A DNA stretch of 64,000 nucleotides from Streptomyces zagrosensis (GTDB taxonomy: Bacteria > Actinomycetota > Actinomycetes > Streptomycetales > Streptomycetaceae). Under the pieces are notes generated by a model. That model had not been told where the DNA came from and ran no database searches. It saw only the letters and a program-made list of their open reading frames with translations. Shown piece after piece: positions 25,932 to 35,358 of this stretch. The position numbers and the translations under genes were made by a program. The stretch is from contig NZ_JACHJL010000028.1 in assembly GCF_014203645.1 (NCBI RefSeq), positions 1 to 64,000 on the forward strand, in the 5' to 3' direction. Position 1 is the first letter of the stretch; the number at the start of each line of letters is the position of its first letter.

Positions 25932-27107
25932 ATGGCTGACGCTGACGATGCTGAGTCCGTACCTGGCCGTGACGCGGCAACAGCGCAGGGCGCGCTCCGG
26001 CCGGGGCCCAGGAACGCGTTGACCGATGTGCGGGGCCTGCGGGTCGGGCACGCGCAACGGCGGGGTTCGGGCTGGCTGACGGGCACCACCGTGGTGCTGG
26101 CTCCGAAGGGAGGGGTGGTGGCCGCGGTGGATGTGCGGGGTGGTGGGCCCGGCACACGGGAGACCGACGCGCTCGACCCGCGGAACCTGGTGCAGCACGT
26201 CGAGGCCATCGTGCTGACCGGGGGCAGCGCCTTCGGCCTGGATGCCGCGTCCGGGGTCGTGGAGTGGCTTGAGGAACAGGGCCGCGGGTTTCGGGCGGGC
26301 CCCGATCCGGCCCAGGTGGTGCCCGTCGTCCCGACTGCCGCCCTGTTTGACCTGGGGCGTGGCGGTAACTGGCGGGCCCGGCCCGATGCGGCGTTCGGTC
26401 GTGAGGCAGCGGAGGCGGCGGCCCGCAGCGAGACCGGGGCGCCGTGCGAACGCGGGAATGTTGGCGCGGGAACGGGGGCGGTGGCCAACGGGGTGAAGGG
26501 CGGTGTGGGCACCGCGAGTGTGGTGCTGCCCTCCGGCAGCACCGTCGCCGCGCTCGCGGCGGTGAATGCGGCGGGGTCCGCGATCGACCCGGCGACGGGA
26601 GCGTTGTATGGCACGCTCTTCGGCGCGTACGGCGCTCCGGTGCCACCGGAGCGGCACGCGGTGGCCCAACGACGTTTGCGGCAGGCGCGGGAGGAGTCCG
26701 AGTTGCGCTCGGCCGCTTCGGTGCGCCCACCGTTGAACACCACCCTCGCCGTCATCGCCACCGACGCGGACCTCACCCGCGCCCAGGCACAGAAGCTAGC
26801 GGGCACCGCGCACGATGGGCTGGCACGCGCCGTACGCCCCGTCCATCTGCTGTCGGATGGGGACACGGTGTTCGCGCTGGCCACCGGTGAACGGCCGTTG
26901 CTCGCCGAGTCCGTGATGGGGACACCACAGGTCGCGGACCCGGCATTCGGGGTGCACATGGCGGCGGGTGCGCTCAATGAGGTGCTGGCCGCCGGGGCGG
27001 ACGTACTGACCCGGGCGGTAGTGGACGCCATGCTCGCTGCCGAAAGCGTGGAGGGCCCCGGTGGCGTCTTCCCGGCGTACCGGGAGTTGTACGCGGCCCC
27101 CCGCTGA
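25932..27107 (+). CDS. P1-family (DmpA-type) self-processing aminopeptidase
   Basis: A 391-aa member of the DmpA/L-aminopeptidase family, which cleaves itself and then removes N-terminal residues from peptides or amides. The N-terminal NALTDVRGLRVGHAQR, the VLTGGSAFGLDAASGVVEWL block and GNVGAGTGAVANGVKGGVGTAS are diagnostic. The autocleavage site is visible at Asn269-Thr270 in PPLNTTLAVIATDADLT, giving a new N-terminal Thr nucleophile. Residues 1-27 are a non-conserved leader without a signal peptide, so it is cytoplasmic. Confidence 0.92.
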   Translation: MADADDAESVPGRDAATAQGALRPGPRNALTDVRGLRVGHAQRRGSGWLTGTTVVLAPKGGVVAAVDVRGGGPGTRETDALDPRNLVQHVEAIVLTGGSAFGLDAASGVVEWLEEQGRGFRAGPDPAQVVPVVPTAALFDLGRGGNWRARPDAAFGREAAEAAARSETGAPCERGNVGAGTGAVANGVKGGVGTASVVLPSGSTVAALAAVNAAGSAIDPATGALYGTLFGAYGAPVPPERHAVAQRRLRQAREESELRSAASVRPPLNTTLAVIATDADLTRAQAQKLAGTAHDGLARAVRPVHLLSDGDTVFALATGERPLLAESVMGTPQVADPAFGVHMAAGALNEVLAAGADVLTRAVVDAMLAAESVEGPGGVFPAYRELYAAPR

Positions 27108-28037
27108 GCCGCGGCGAAAACCGGGCCAGCGCGGTGAAACCGGGTGGGCGCGGTGAAACCGGGTGGGCGCGGTGAAACCGGGTGGGCGCGGTGACATCGG
27201 GCGGGCGCGGCGCGCGAGGCCGCCGAGCGAGGCCAGCGAGCGCGGGCCGGGCCGGGCCGGGCCGGGGGAGCGGAAGCGCAGGCCAGGGATTGGAGGCGAG
27301 GCCTCGGAGCGGGGGCGGGGGCGGGGGCGGGGCGGGGGGCCGGGACGGGGGCAGCACCGAGACTCTGGTCTATGGCGTAGGGCCCTCGCGATGCTTGGCT
27401 TCTAGGGCCCGCCACAGGCGCGGGGTAAGGAGCAGCCGCCAAAGTGCGAGCGGGCTTGAGGGGTGGGCGGGCAGTGGGCGGCCCCGGACGGCCACAGCGA
27501 ACAACCGACCGGGGCGACCGAGACGACCCACCGGGCCAGGCGACCGCACTGGCCCAAGGCGGCCCATCGCACCCAGCCAGGGCGGCCCCACCGCACCAAC
27601 CGACCCCACGGCCCACCGGCCCACCGGCCCACCGGCCCACCGGAACCAGCCAACCGCGACAGCCGGCCAGAACCAGCCCATCGCACCGGCCCAGGATGGC
27701 CCACCGTGACGATCCACCAGGACCAGCCCACCGCACCGGCCAAAACGCTCGGCCGAGGCGCAGGTGAGAAACCCCGGTCAGGGCACGGACCAAGCTCTCC
27801 ACCACCGGGCCCAGGTCCAAGGGCTCTCAACCACCAGGCCACGGTCCAACGGCACTCGACCACTCGACCAGCAGCCCACGGTTTCAAGCACCCGACCAGC
27901 AGCCCGCACTTCAGGCACGCCCGACCAGCAGCCCGCACTTCAGCGCGCCCGACCAGCAGCCCACGGCACGGTTCAAGCACGCCCGCCCAGCGTCGGGCGA
28001 GGCGGGGCAGCCCCGTAAAGCGCCGCCCGGCCGCTCG
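27108..28037. other. 930-bp repeat-rich gene-free region
   Basis: No supported gene. It holds the 19-bp tandem repeat at 27129-27204, a G-rich block (27240-27350), a run of cccaccgg octamers near 27605-27640, and dispersed copies of accagcagcccgcacttcag-type units at about 27890-27985. It lies between two converging genes, the peptidase and hrdD. Confidence 0.7.
27129..27204. repeat. 19-bp tandem repeat, four copies
   Basis: Unit gcgcggtgaaaccgggtgg, three exact copies and a fourth with three changes, starting about 20 bp after the peptidase stop codon. There is no spacer structure and no cas gene. Confidence 0.9.
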
Positions 28038-29039
28038 TTACGCCGCGGCGTCGAATCCCGTGTCGCGGGCCATCTTCTTCAGTTCGAGCAGAGCGTGCTT
28101 CTCGATCTGTCGAATCCGCTCACGAGTGAGGCCATGCTGCTTGCCGACCTCCGTGAGGGTCCGCTCGCGGCCGTCCTCGATGCCGTAGCGCGCCTTGATG
28201 ATGGAGGCGGTGCGCTCGTCGAGGCGGCTGATCAGGTCCTCAAGGCCTTCACGGCGCAGCATGACGAGAACTGACTGCTCCGGGGACTCCGCCGAGGTGT
28301 CCTCAAGCAGATCACCGAACTGGGTGTCTCCCTCGTCGTCAACCGACATGTTGAGGCTTACCGGATCGCGCGCCCAGTCGAGCACGTCGGCCACTCGCGC
28401 CGGTGTGGAGTCAAGCTCGGCGGCAATTTCCGCGTGCTCGGGGTCGCGGCCGTTCTCCCGGTTGAACTCGCGCTGCACCCGGCGGATGCGGCCCAGTTCC
28501 TCAACCAGGTGGACGGGCAGCCGAATGGTGCGCGACTGGTCGGCAATGGAGCGCGTGATGGCCTGGCGTATCCACCAGGTCGCGTACGTGGAGAACTTGA
28601 AGCCCTTGGCGTAGTCGAACTTCTCCACCGCGCGCACCAGGCCGGCGTTGCCCTCCTGGATCAGGTCCAGCAGTGGCAATCCACTACGCGGGTACCGCCG
28701 CGCCACCGCCACCACGAGGCGCAGGTTGGAGCGGATGAACACGTCCTTCGCCCAGGCACCATCGGCGACTACCGCCGCCAGTTCCTCGCGGCTGGCGCCC
28801 CCGGCCTCGGAGTCCTTCACCTGGCCGTCGAGGATCTGCTGGGCATACACACCCGCCTCGATGGTCTGAGACAGCTCGACTTCCTTGGCCGCGTCGAGCA
28901 ACGGCGTACGTGCGATCTCTTCGAGGTACATGCCGACCAGGTCGCGGTCGGCGATCTCCCCGCCTACGGCGCGAACGCTGCCTGCCCGGTCAGAGCCGGT
29001 ACTGGTGGCCTGACGACGGGCGACGACACGGGTTGCCAT
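28038..29039 (-). CDS. hrdD: Principal-like RNA polymerase sigma factor HrdD
   Basis: A 333-aa group 2 sigma-70 factor. The ATG at 29039 has GGGAG upstream. Region 1.2 is DLVGMYLEEIARTPLLDAAKEVEL. Region 2 includes SNLRLVVAVARRYPRSGLPLLDLIQEGN and the -10-melting FKFSTYATWWIRQAITRSI. Region 3 is LPVHLVEELGRI. Region 4.2 is TLTEVGKQHGLTRERIRQIEKHAL. The large N-terminal extension of HrdB is absent. The order hrdD then a divergent phosphinothricin-type acetyltransferase matches S. coelicolor as I recall it. A perfect sigma-R-type promoter lies upstream, in line with thiol-stress control known for S. coelicolor hrdD. Confidence 0.92.
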   Translation of the reverse strand: MATRVVARRQATSTGSDRAGSVRAVGGEIADRDLVGMYLEEIARTPLLDAAKEVELSQTIEAGVYAQQILDGQVKDSEAGGASREELAAVVADGAWAKDVFIRSNLRLVVAVARRYPRSGLPLLDLIQEGNAGLVRAVEKFDYAKGFKFSTYATWWIRQAITRSIADQSRTIRLPVHLVEELGRIRRVQREFNRENGRDPEHAEIAAELDSTPARVADVLDWARDPVSLNMSVDDEGDTQFGDLLEDTSAESPEQSVLVMLRREGLEDLISRLDERTASIIKARYGIEDGRERTLTEVGKQHGLTRERIRQIEKHALLELKKMARDTGFDAAA

Positions 29040-29136
29040 GCGTGCTCCCTTGCGATGAGTCGGTCGCGGGATCGGGATGGGTGAGGTAATTGCTGTAACG
29101 GGCTCAGGACCCTGCAAGTACCCCGTCCGATGGAAA

Positions 29137-29164
29137 CAACGAGTGGAATCCGGACAGAATTCCC
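29137..29164 (-). promoter_or_regulatory. Sigma-R-type promoter of hrdD
   Basis: On the minus strand GGGAAT (29164-29159), exactly 18 nt, then GTTG (29140-29137). This equals the sigma-R consensus GGGAAT-N18-GTTG, about 98 nt upstream of the hrdD start. Confidence 0.88.
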
Positions 29165-29223
29165 AGGCGGCGCGTCGATTTTCCTGATCATGCAGTACCC
29201 TGTGCCGCCGCAAGGGAGGCCTC

Positions 29224-29856
29224 ATGTCAAGAGACCAGCAGGAAGTGCAGGTCAGGGCAGGTACCGAGAATGACATCGGTGCTCTCACGGATATTTACAA
29301 CCACTACGTTCGCGAGACGGCCATCACGTTCGACACCGATCCCTTCACCCCCGAACAGCGTCGTCCGTGGCTGCGTTCTCACCCTGTAGACGGCATACAC
29401 CGGCTTCTGGTTGCTCAGTCCAGCACCGAGGAGGCAGGGGGCGGCACCAGCGGAGAGCCTGGTCAGGAGCCTGCCCCGCGCGGCCCCGCCGGGCCACGCC
29501 CCGCCGGACCGCCCAGGCCATCAGGCCCGGGCCGGATTCTCGGTTACGCGACCAGCAGCCCGTTTCGCCCCAAGGCCGCGTACGGCACCTCCGTGGAAGT
29601 CAGCGTCTACTGCGCCCCCGACCTCACCCAACACGGCATCGGCACCCTCCTCTATCAGGCCCTCTTCGAGGCACTGGCCGACGAAGCCGCGCGGCACGAC
29701 TCCCTGCACCGTGCTTACGCCGGCATCGCGCTACCCAACACGCCGTCCGAGCGCCTGCACGCCCGATTCGGCTTCACCCACGTCGGTACGTTCCGCGAGG
29801 TTGGCCGAAAGTTTGGCCGCTACTGGGATGTGGCCTGGTACGAGAAGCCCCTCTGA
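29224..29856 (+). CDS. GNAT acetyltransferase of the phosphinothricin N-acetyltransferase type
   Basis: A 210-aa enzyme similar to the Pat/Bar family. It shows VRAGTENDIGALTDIYNHYVRETAITFDTDPFTPEQRRPWL at the start, YATSSPFRPKAAYGTSVEVSVYCAPDLTQHGIGTLLY with the acetyl-CoA loop, and a closing ARFGFTHVGTFREVGRKFGRYWD that is strongly family-specific. A 35-residue Gly/Pro-rich insert (about residues 65-100) splits the substrate lobe and is not in Bar or Pat. An AAGGGAGG-type site precedes the ATG. The real acceptor (an amino acid, methionine sulfoximine or an analogue) is not known. Confidence 0.88.
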   Translation: MSRDQQEVQVRAGTENDIGALTDIYNHYVRETAITFDTDPFTPEQRRPWLRSHPVDGIHRLLVAQSSTEEAGGGTSGEPGQEPAPRGPAGPRPAGPPRPSGPGRILGYATSSPFRPKAAYGTSVEVSVYCAPDLTQHGIGTLLYQALFEALADEAARHDSLHRAYAGIALPNTPSERLHARFGFTHVGTFREVGRKFGRYWDVAWYEKPL

Positions 29857-30235
29857 ACTGCGCCCCCGAAAGAGTTGAACCGCGTCCCCGAAAGGGGCCG
29901 TACAACGGTCCGCCCCAGCCACACACCAGCCACACACCAGCCCCACCCGCCCCACACAGCACCCACCCCCGTACCCGCCCCAGAGCACGCACACACCACA
30001 CACCACACACCACGCACCACGCACCACGCACGCACCACGCACGCCCCGTCATCAGCCTCATGCCACCTTCGTGCCGCCCCGCCCCGCACTGCCCGGGCGC
30101 CACGCAAGCCCGGGCGACCCAGCGGCTACCCGGGTGGCAGCGACGGAGGGCCTCGGTCGCAGGTCGAGAGGACCAGGTGAAGTTGGTCCCCGCGGCCGTT
30201 CCAGGCCCCACGGGCCGCTGCCTAGCCTGCGCGTC
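29857..30235. repeat. CAC-rich simple-sequence stretch, no gene
   Basis: From about 29918 to 30050 the sequence is built from cacaccag, cacaccaca and gcaccac units. The remainder up to the questin-oxidase-like start is unremarkable. No open frame in it looks protein-like. Confidence 0.7.
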
Positions 30236-31401
30236 ATGGACGACACGAGCGGCACTCTCGACGAAGCTCTCGAACGCCTCCACACCACCGGCCCAGAACG
30301 CGGAGGCTGGCTTTCCAACCATGCGCCGATGGCGGTGGAAGCACTGGTCAGAAACGGTCAGGCGGTCATGGTCCATCGCTGGCTCGACTACTACAGCAGC
30401 AAGCTGGAGGACCGGCCGCACCCCATATCGCGGATCACCGAGGTCACCTGGCGGAACGCGCTGGGTGACCCCCGGCACCTCACGGACTGGGCCGACTACT
30501 TCGGCCGTGAGCTGGACGAACGGCCCTGGCGCGAGGTGCTCACCGAGTGGTGGCCCCGGCTGTTGCCCGGAATCCTCGCCTCCGCCACTCATCCAGTGAT
30601 CCGCGTCGGGCACGCCGTACGCACCCTGCGCAACGACTCGTCCGCAAACGACAGCGCCACCTCCCGGGCCACCGCCCCGAGCGCCCCCCGTATCGCCGAA
30701 CTCGCCGACGCGCTCGGTTACTGGGCGGCCCGGTACCAACCACCACACGCTCCCCTGCACCGGACTGGCACGGCCGAGCCCGAAGGCCCCGCCTCGCGGA
30801 CCAAAGCGGCGGCATCCGGGAGCGGCTGGCCCGGCTCCCCGAGATCCCCCGCTGGACGGAGGCGGCCGAGACGTTGCGGGCACCGGACGATCCAGACCTG
30901 GCTTACGGGCAGCTCACCCGGCTCGTACGGGCCGGGACGTATCGGTACCTCACCCACGGCCACGGCAGTCCGATCATGCTCGTACACGCAGCCACCGCAC
31001 CCAACGCGGTGCTCCGCACGCTGCCCGTTCTCCCGCGCGAACTGTGGGGGCCCTCGCTCCGGGCGGTCTGGTGCGCCGTGGCCGCGCTCACGACCGCCTA
31101 TGGCCCGAAGGCACCCGCGGCACCGAGCCGCGACGCCGAAAAGTGGGCTGCGACCATGACGGCCGACGAGGTGTTCGCGCAGGCCGCAGCGCATGGCGAC
31201 GAGCACGTCATCAAGTTCGCCGACACCGCCCTGGAGGTGGCGGCCGGCGCGCCAGACGGCGACCATCGCGCACAAACGGCGGCCCTCTACGCCCAGTCCG
31301 CAGTCGAGCCCGGCCTTGCTTCCTCCACCACCCCCACCACCCGTACCGCCCGCGGTGTCCGTGGTACCCGCTCGGCATGGGGTACGCACGGACAGCACTG
31401 A
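30236..31401 (+). pseudogene. Questin-oxidase-like (DUF4243) gene with a one-base frameshift
   Basis: The gene starts at ATG 30236 with MDDTSGTLDEALERL and keeps family-like features (WLSNHAPMAVEAL, HRWLDYYSSKLEDRP, DWADYFGRELDERPWREVL, HPVIRVGHAVRTL, LADALGYWAARYQPP) up to about 30780. The continuation (RLADQSGGIRERLARLPEIP, HAATAPNAVLRTLPVL, HVIKFADTALEVAA) is in the frame one base back and runs to 31401. One missing base in the cccc run near 30786-30790 would restore a single 388-aa protein. In fungi the family does Baeyer-Villiger-type oxidation; bacterial roles are unknown. It may be a true mutation or a sequencing error. Confidence 0.75.
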
Positions 31402-31989
31402 CTAGGCGGCGGCCGGCCCCAGCCCAGCCTCAACGCCGCCCGGCCCGGCCCGGCCCAACCCCAGACAGCCCCGCCCCCAACCCCGGACAACCAACCCCGG
31501 TCGGGCAACGCCACACGGGAACACCGGGAGCACCAAGGGCACCAAAGAGACACCAAGGACACCAAGGGCGGCCGGGGACACCGAAGCCGGGGCGCATGCG
31601 GTGTCTTTCGGACACGTGTGGCGAGCGCGAACGTCACAGGCCGCACTTTTCCCCGACCCGCCGCCCGGCCCAGTAATGGCTCTCGAAGGCAGGGCCTACG
31701 GCCCTCTTCGCGACAGGGCAGGAAGGGCCTCGGAACGACCCGAATGTCAAGAGAATCCCTCCCGCGTGTGCAGAGATGATCAAAAAGCCATGCGGGCGCC
31801 TCGGGTTGGTGGACCATGCACTGAGCTGCCCCCGGCCACGATCGACTACCGGTGGGCACTCGGTCACGCCCTTGAACGCGGGGCAGCAGAGGGGCCCGAT
31901 GCGACTCTCCGTAAAAAAATACGCGAGCAACCAGACAAGGGGAATGGCTGCATCTCGCACTTGTTTAAACTTCAAGGAGAGCTCCCCGA
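31402..31989. other. Gene-free spacer upstream of the MarR gene
   Basis: 588 bp without a supported gene. The first part is GGCCC- and ACCAAGG-rich low complexity. The last 100 nt is noticeably AT-richer, with ttgtttaaacttcaag, an imperfect palindrome (cttg...caag around tttaaa) at about 31960-31976 that could be an operator for the MarR protein. Confidence 0.5.
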
Positions 31990-32010
31990 ATGAAACAGTG
32001 GTTGTTATGA
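31990..32010 (+). CDS. Six-codon leader peptide with a TTA codon, coupled to the MarR gene
   Basis: ATG at 31990 with an AAGGAG site at 31974-31979 (10-nt gap) encodes MKQWLL and ends in TGA at 32008-32010. The last sense codon is TTA, which in Streptomyces is read only by the bldA tRNA. The stop overlaps the MarR ATG (TTATGA). The MarR ATG itself has no close Shine-Dalgarno sequence, so its translation may depend on this leader. Confidence 0.5.
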   Translation: MKQWLL

Positions 32011-32510
32011 CGAGCGGACCCCAGTCCGAGCCGCATTGGCTCAGCAATGAGGAGCAGCAGACCTGGCGGGCGTACATGCATGCCGCCACGCTTCTTGAGG
32101 ACCATCTCGACCGTCAGTTGCAACGCGACGCCGGCATGCCGCACGCCTACTACGCCCTGCTGGTGCTGCTCGAAAGCGCGCCACGGCGGCAGATGCGGAT
32201 GACCGAGCTGGCGCGGAGCGCAAAGATCACCCGGTCCCGCCTCTCGCACGCGGTGTCGCGGCTGGAAGGGTACGGCTGGGTGCGGCGCGAGGACTGCCCG
32301 TCCGACAGACGCGGCCAAAACGCGGTCCTCACCGACAAGGGGTACGAGGTGCTCAGCCGCTCCGCGCCCGGCCATGTGGAAGCGGTCCGCAGCGCCGTCT
32401 TCGACCAGCTCTCGGCCGAGCAGATCACCCAACTCGGCGAGATCTGTAGCGCCATCGCGAAGGGCCTCCAACCGGAATGCGGCGGCGCAGACCTTCCCTG
32501 GCTACGCTGA
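32007..32510 (+). CDS. MarR-family transcriptional regulator
   Basis: A 167-aa winged-helix repressor. The core runs from WRAYMHAATLLEDHLDRQLQRDAGM through MRMTELARSAKITRSRLSHAVSRLEGYGWVRREDCPSDRRGQNAVLTDKGYEVL, with the recognition helix in SRLSHAVSRLE and the DPSDRR-type wing. The ATG at 32007 overlaps the leader stop codon; a GTG at 31998 is an in-frame alternative. It converges on the DHA2 exporter gene across a strong terminator, so it is not co-transcribed with it. Its ligand is unknown. Confidence 0.88.
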   Translation: MTSGPQSEPHWLSNEEQQTWRAYMHAATLLEDHLDRQLQRDAGMPHAYYALLVLLESAPRRQMRMTELARSAKITRSRLSHAVSRLEGYGWVRREDCPSDRRGQNAVLTDKGYEVLSRSAPGHVEAVRSAVFDQLSAEQITQLGEICSAIAKGLQPECGGADLPWLR

Positions 32511-32654
32511 CGCCCCCGCCCCACCCCACCCCCACGCCCACTCCCGCCCCACCCCCACCCCCGTCCCCGTCCCCTGACCATGCTGACGCCGTCCTCCCCC
32601 GACTACGCCCCGCGCGGCCCCCGGCAAGCCCGCCGCTCGGCCACCCTCAACGCA

Positions 32655-32691
32655 GCACAGGACCCCCGCCGCAACGACGGGGGTCCTGTGC
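32655..32691. terminator. Bidirectional hairpin terminator
   Basis: A perfect 14-bp stem gcacaggacccccg/cgggggtcctgtgc between the converging MarR and exporter genes. The loop (ccgcaacga) can pair a little further. Confidence 0.88.
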
Positions 32692-32778
32692 GTGGCTGCC
32701 GTGCACCAGGTGCGGCAGCCGCTGTCCGTCCCTCTCACCCAGGCGCCGTAGGCGGCACCGGTAGGGCAGTGAGCTCGG

Positions 32779-34287
32779 TCAGTGCGCCATCACCGGCACC
32801 GGAATTTCGTCCTCCGCGCCATCGCCGGACGCGGCGGCGGGCTGGCCGCTCTGCGGCCCGGTGTTGACGAAGGTGAAGGCGATCGCCGAGGCGAGCAGGA
32901 GGATGAACACAGCCCAGGTGATGGCGGTCGTGTAGCCGTCCACCAGGGCGTTCAGCTTCAGGCTCTGCGCCGACGAGGCGCCTTCCGCGTGGTCCTTGAG
33001 GTACGCGGTGGTGGCGCTGGCGGCGATCGTGTTGAGCAGCGCGGTGCCAATCGCCCCGCCGACCTGCTGCGAGGTGTTGACCATCGCGGAGGCGACACCC
33101 GCGTCGCGCGCCTGGACACCGTGCGTCGCCAGGCTCATCGCCGGCATGAACGCGGTACCCATACCCAGACCCAGCAGCAGCATCGCGGGCAGGATCAGCC
33201 CGACGTACGAGCTGTCGGTGTCGAGCTGCGTCAACAGCGCCATGCCCACGGAGGCGGTCAGGAAGCCGGGGCCCATCAGCAGTCGCGGCGGAACCCGGGT
33301 CATGAGTCGGGCGCCGATCTGGGTCGAACCGGTGATCATCGTCGCGATCATCGGCAGGAACGCGAGGCCGGTGGTGACCGGGCTGTATTCCTTGACGATC
33401 TGTAGGTAGTACGTGAGGAACAGGAACAGACCGAACATGCCGATCACAGCGAGACCGAGCGACATGTAGACGCCGGCGCGGTTGCGCTCGGTAAGGACAC
33501 GCAGCGGCAGCAGCGGGTTCTTGACCTTGCCCTCGACCACCACGAAGGCGGCGAGCAGCACGACGGCGGTGATGAACAGGCCGATGGTGGCGCCTGCGGT
33601 CCAGCCGTCTTCCTCGGCCCGGGTGAAGGCGTACACCAGCGAGACCAGACCCGTGGTGGCGAGCAGCACGCCGGGGATGTCCAGCTTGGAGGGGTTACGG
33701 CTGTCGCTGGGCTCGCGGATCACCAGGATCGCGCCGGCCACCGCGGCGGCGGCGAACGGGATGTTCACGTAGAACGTCCAGCGCCAGTCCATGTACTCGG
33801 TGAGCACGCCACCGAGGATCAAGCCCACGGCGCCACCACCACCGGCGATGGCACCGAACACGCCGAACGCCTTGGCACGTTCCTTCGGGTCGGTGAACGT
33901 CACCGCAAGCAGCGACAGGGCGGCGGGCGCGAGCAGCGCGCCGAAGGCGCCCTGCAAGGCGCGGGCGCCGAGCAGCATGCCGGTGTTGACCGCGGCCCCA
34001 CCGATGGCGGACGCGGCGGCGAAGCCGAGCAGACCGATGATGAACGTCTGCCGGCGCCCCCACAGGTCGGCGAGGCGCCCACCGAAGAGCAGCAGTCCGC
34101 CGAAGGCAAGGGCGTAGGCCGTGATGACCCACTGCTTGTTGCCCTCGGATATGTGCAGGGAATCCTGCGCCGAGGGCAGTGCGATGTTCACGATGGTGGC
34201 GTCGAGAACAACCATCAACTGGGCAAGGGCGATGAAGATCAGCGCTTTCCAACGCTTCGGATCTGGGTGCTGAGCCGTTTCTGGCAT
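32779..34287 (-). CDS. DHA2 (EmrB/QacA) family drug:proton antiporter
   Basis: A 502-aa permease with about 14 membrane segments. Motif A is GGLLLFGGRLADLWGRRQTFIIG, motif B is in LGARALQGAFGALLAPAAL, and the DHA2 hallmark LAQLMVVLDATIVNIALPS opens TM1. The C-terminus is a short acidic tail. It is transcribed after the TetR gene at 34422-35102 with a 134-nt gap. By family it exports hydrophobic drugs or an endogenous metabolite. TetR adjacency suggests induction by its own substrate. Confidence 0.92.
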   Translation of the reverse strand: MPETAQHPDPKRWKALIFIALAQLMVVLDATIVNIALPSAQDSLHISEGNKQWVITAYALAFGGLLLFGGRLADLWGRRQTFIIGLLGFAAASAIGGAAVNTGMLLGARALQGAFGALLAPAALSLLAVTFTDPKERAKAFGVFGAIAGGGGAVGLILGGVLTEYMDWRWTFYVNIPFAAAAVAGAILVIREPSDSRNPSKLDIPGVLLATTGLVSLVYAFTRAEEDGWTAGATIGLFITAVVLLAAFVVVEGKVKNPLLPLRVLTERNRAGVYMSLGLAVIGMFGLFLFLTYYLQIVKEYSPVTTGLAFLPMIATMITGSTQIGARLMTRVPPRLLMGPGFLTASVGMALLTQLDTDSSYVGLILPAMLLLGLGMGTAFMPAMSLATHGVQARDAGVASAMVNTSQQVGGAIGTALLNTIAASATTAYLKDHAEGASSAQSLKLNALVDGYTTAITWAVFILLLASAIAFTFVNTGPQSGQPAAASGDGAEDEIPVPVMAH

Positions 34288-34421
34288 GAGTGGGCCTACC
34301 TAGCGATACAGGGGCGTGAAAGACAGGACGTGGCGGGCCGCAGGCGCGGGAGGCATGTGGGGCCCGAATAGTGAGGGAAGGCGCGGCTACGGTGACGGCC
34401 GCAGGCGCGACAGCAGGTGGT

Positions 34422-35102
34422 TCAAGTCTTGGGGCGCAGGTCCTCCAGGGATGCGGCCGTGCCAGGGAGTTCGGAACGGGCCGGTGTCGCGAGGCCGTCC
34501 AGATACAGCTGCAAGTGCCGGTGTACGAAGCGGTCGAAGTCCATGCACACGCTTCCGGTCTCGTGTGACCGGGGCGTCTGCCCCAGACCGGGCAGTGGCC
34601 GCGTGAGCTGGGTGACCGCGACCATCAGGTCACCAACGCCGATGTCGGTACGCAGTTGGCCGCTCTCTCGCGCGGCGGCCATCAGCGCGTCGATCTCGGA
34701 GTTGAGGCGGTATCGCGCGGCGAGCAGGTCCGCATGCCCCTTGTCGGCGGTGTGCGAGATGAGCGGACACAACGCGCCGATCCGTTCGTCAGCCGCCTTG
34801 TGTACGAAGCGCCGCAGCGCCTCGAAGGCGTCCGTCTCCTCTGTTCTGGCCGACTCCGCCTGGTCCGCGATGCGGTCCATGACGGAGAGCGTGACGTGGT
34901 GGACCAACTCACGGCGATCCGCGAAGTGCCGATAGAGCGTGGCATTTCCTACCCCTGCTCGTCGAGCGATTTCATCGAGGGGTACATCTGCCCCGTGCTC
35001 GACGAACATCTGGCGCGCCGCCGCGATGATCCGCTCCCGGTTGCGCAGCGCGTCAGCGCGCAGCCGGGGCTGCGTGACCTTCGCTGAGCTGGTGGCGGTC
35101 AC
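34422..35102 (-). CDS. TetR-family regulator of the adjacent exporter
   Basis: A 226-aa regulator from the GTG at 35102. The N-terminal helix-turn-helix is RERIIAAARQMFVEHGADVPLDEIARRAGVGNATLYRHFADRRELVHHV, and the rest is an all-helical ligand domain. The first 18 residues are a polar lead. Immediate upstream, same-strand position to the DHA2 gene makes the exporter the likely target. I did not find a clear palindrome in front of either gene. Confidence 0.9.
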   Translation of the reverse strand: MTATSSAKVTQPRLRADALRNRERIIAAARQMFVEHGADVPLDEIARRAGVGNATLYRHFADRRELVHHVTLSVMDRIADQAESARTEETDAFEALRRFVHKAADERIGALCPLISHTADKGHADLLAARYRLNSEIDALMAAARESGQLRTDIGVGDLMVAVTQLTRPLPGLGQTPRSHETGSVCMDFDRFVHRHLQLYLDGLATPARSELPGTAASLEDLRPKT

Positions 35103-35224
35103 GACCGCTCTCCCTTCGGTGTCCGAGGGCGAACCCCCGCTCGTTTCGTTCTCTTCTTCGGTTCTCTTCCGCTACGCCGCGCCCCCGCTGCTACGCGGCT
35201 TCTGCGGTGCTGCGTTTTTACGTA

Positions 35225-35279
35225 CTTCGGTCCTGCGTGCTTCGGTTCTGCGTACTTCGGTCCTGCGTGCTTCGGTGCG
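35225..35279. repeat. 15-bp tandem repeat
   Basis: Three full copies and a part copy of cttcggtcctgcgtg, with C/T and A/G alternation, in a non-coding region upstream of the TetR gene. Confidence 0.85.
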
Positions 35280-35358
35280 GTGCTACGGAGGTGGCCTCGA
35301 ATCGCCTCGCGCTGCTCGGGCTGCGCGGTGCTCTTGGCTTGCTCCGGTTCGCGGTCCC

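Noticed and set aside
27129..27204. Possible CRISPR array
   Set aside because: Units are contiguous with no spacers and there is no cas gene in the window.
25409..27820. Very long minus-strand frame over the DmpA peptidase gene
   Set aside because: Ala/Pro/Arg-rich, no family features, overlaps a clear enzyme on the other strand.
29918..30050. Possible structured RNA or CRISPR-like repeats
   Set aside because: Simple CAC-type sequence with irregular spacing and no pairing.
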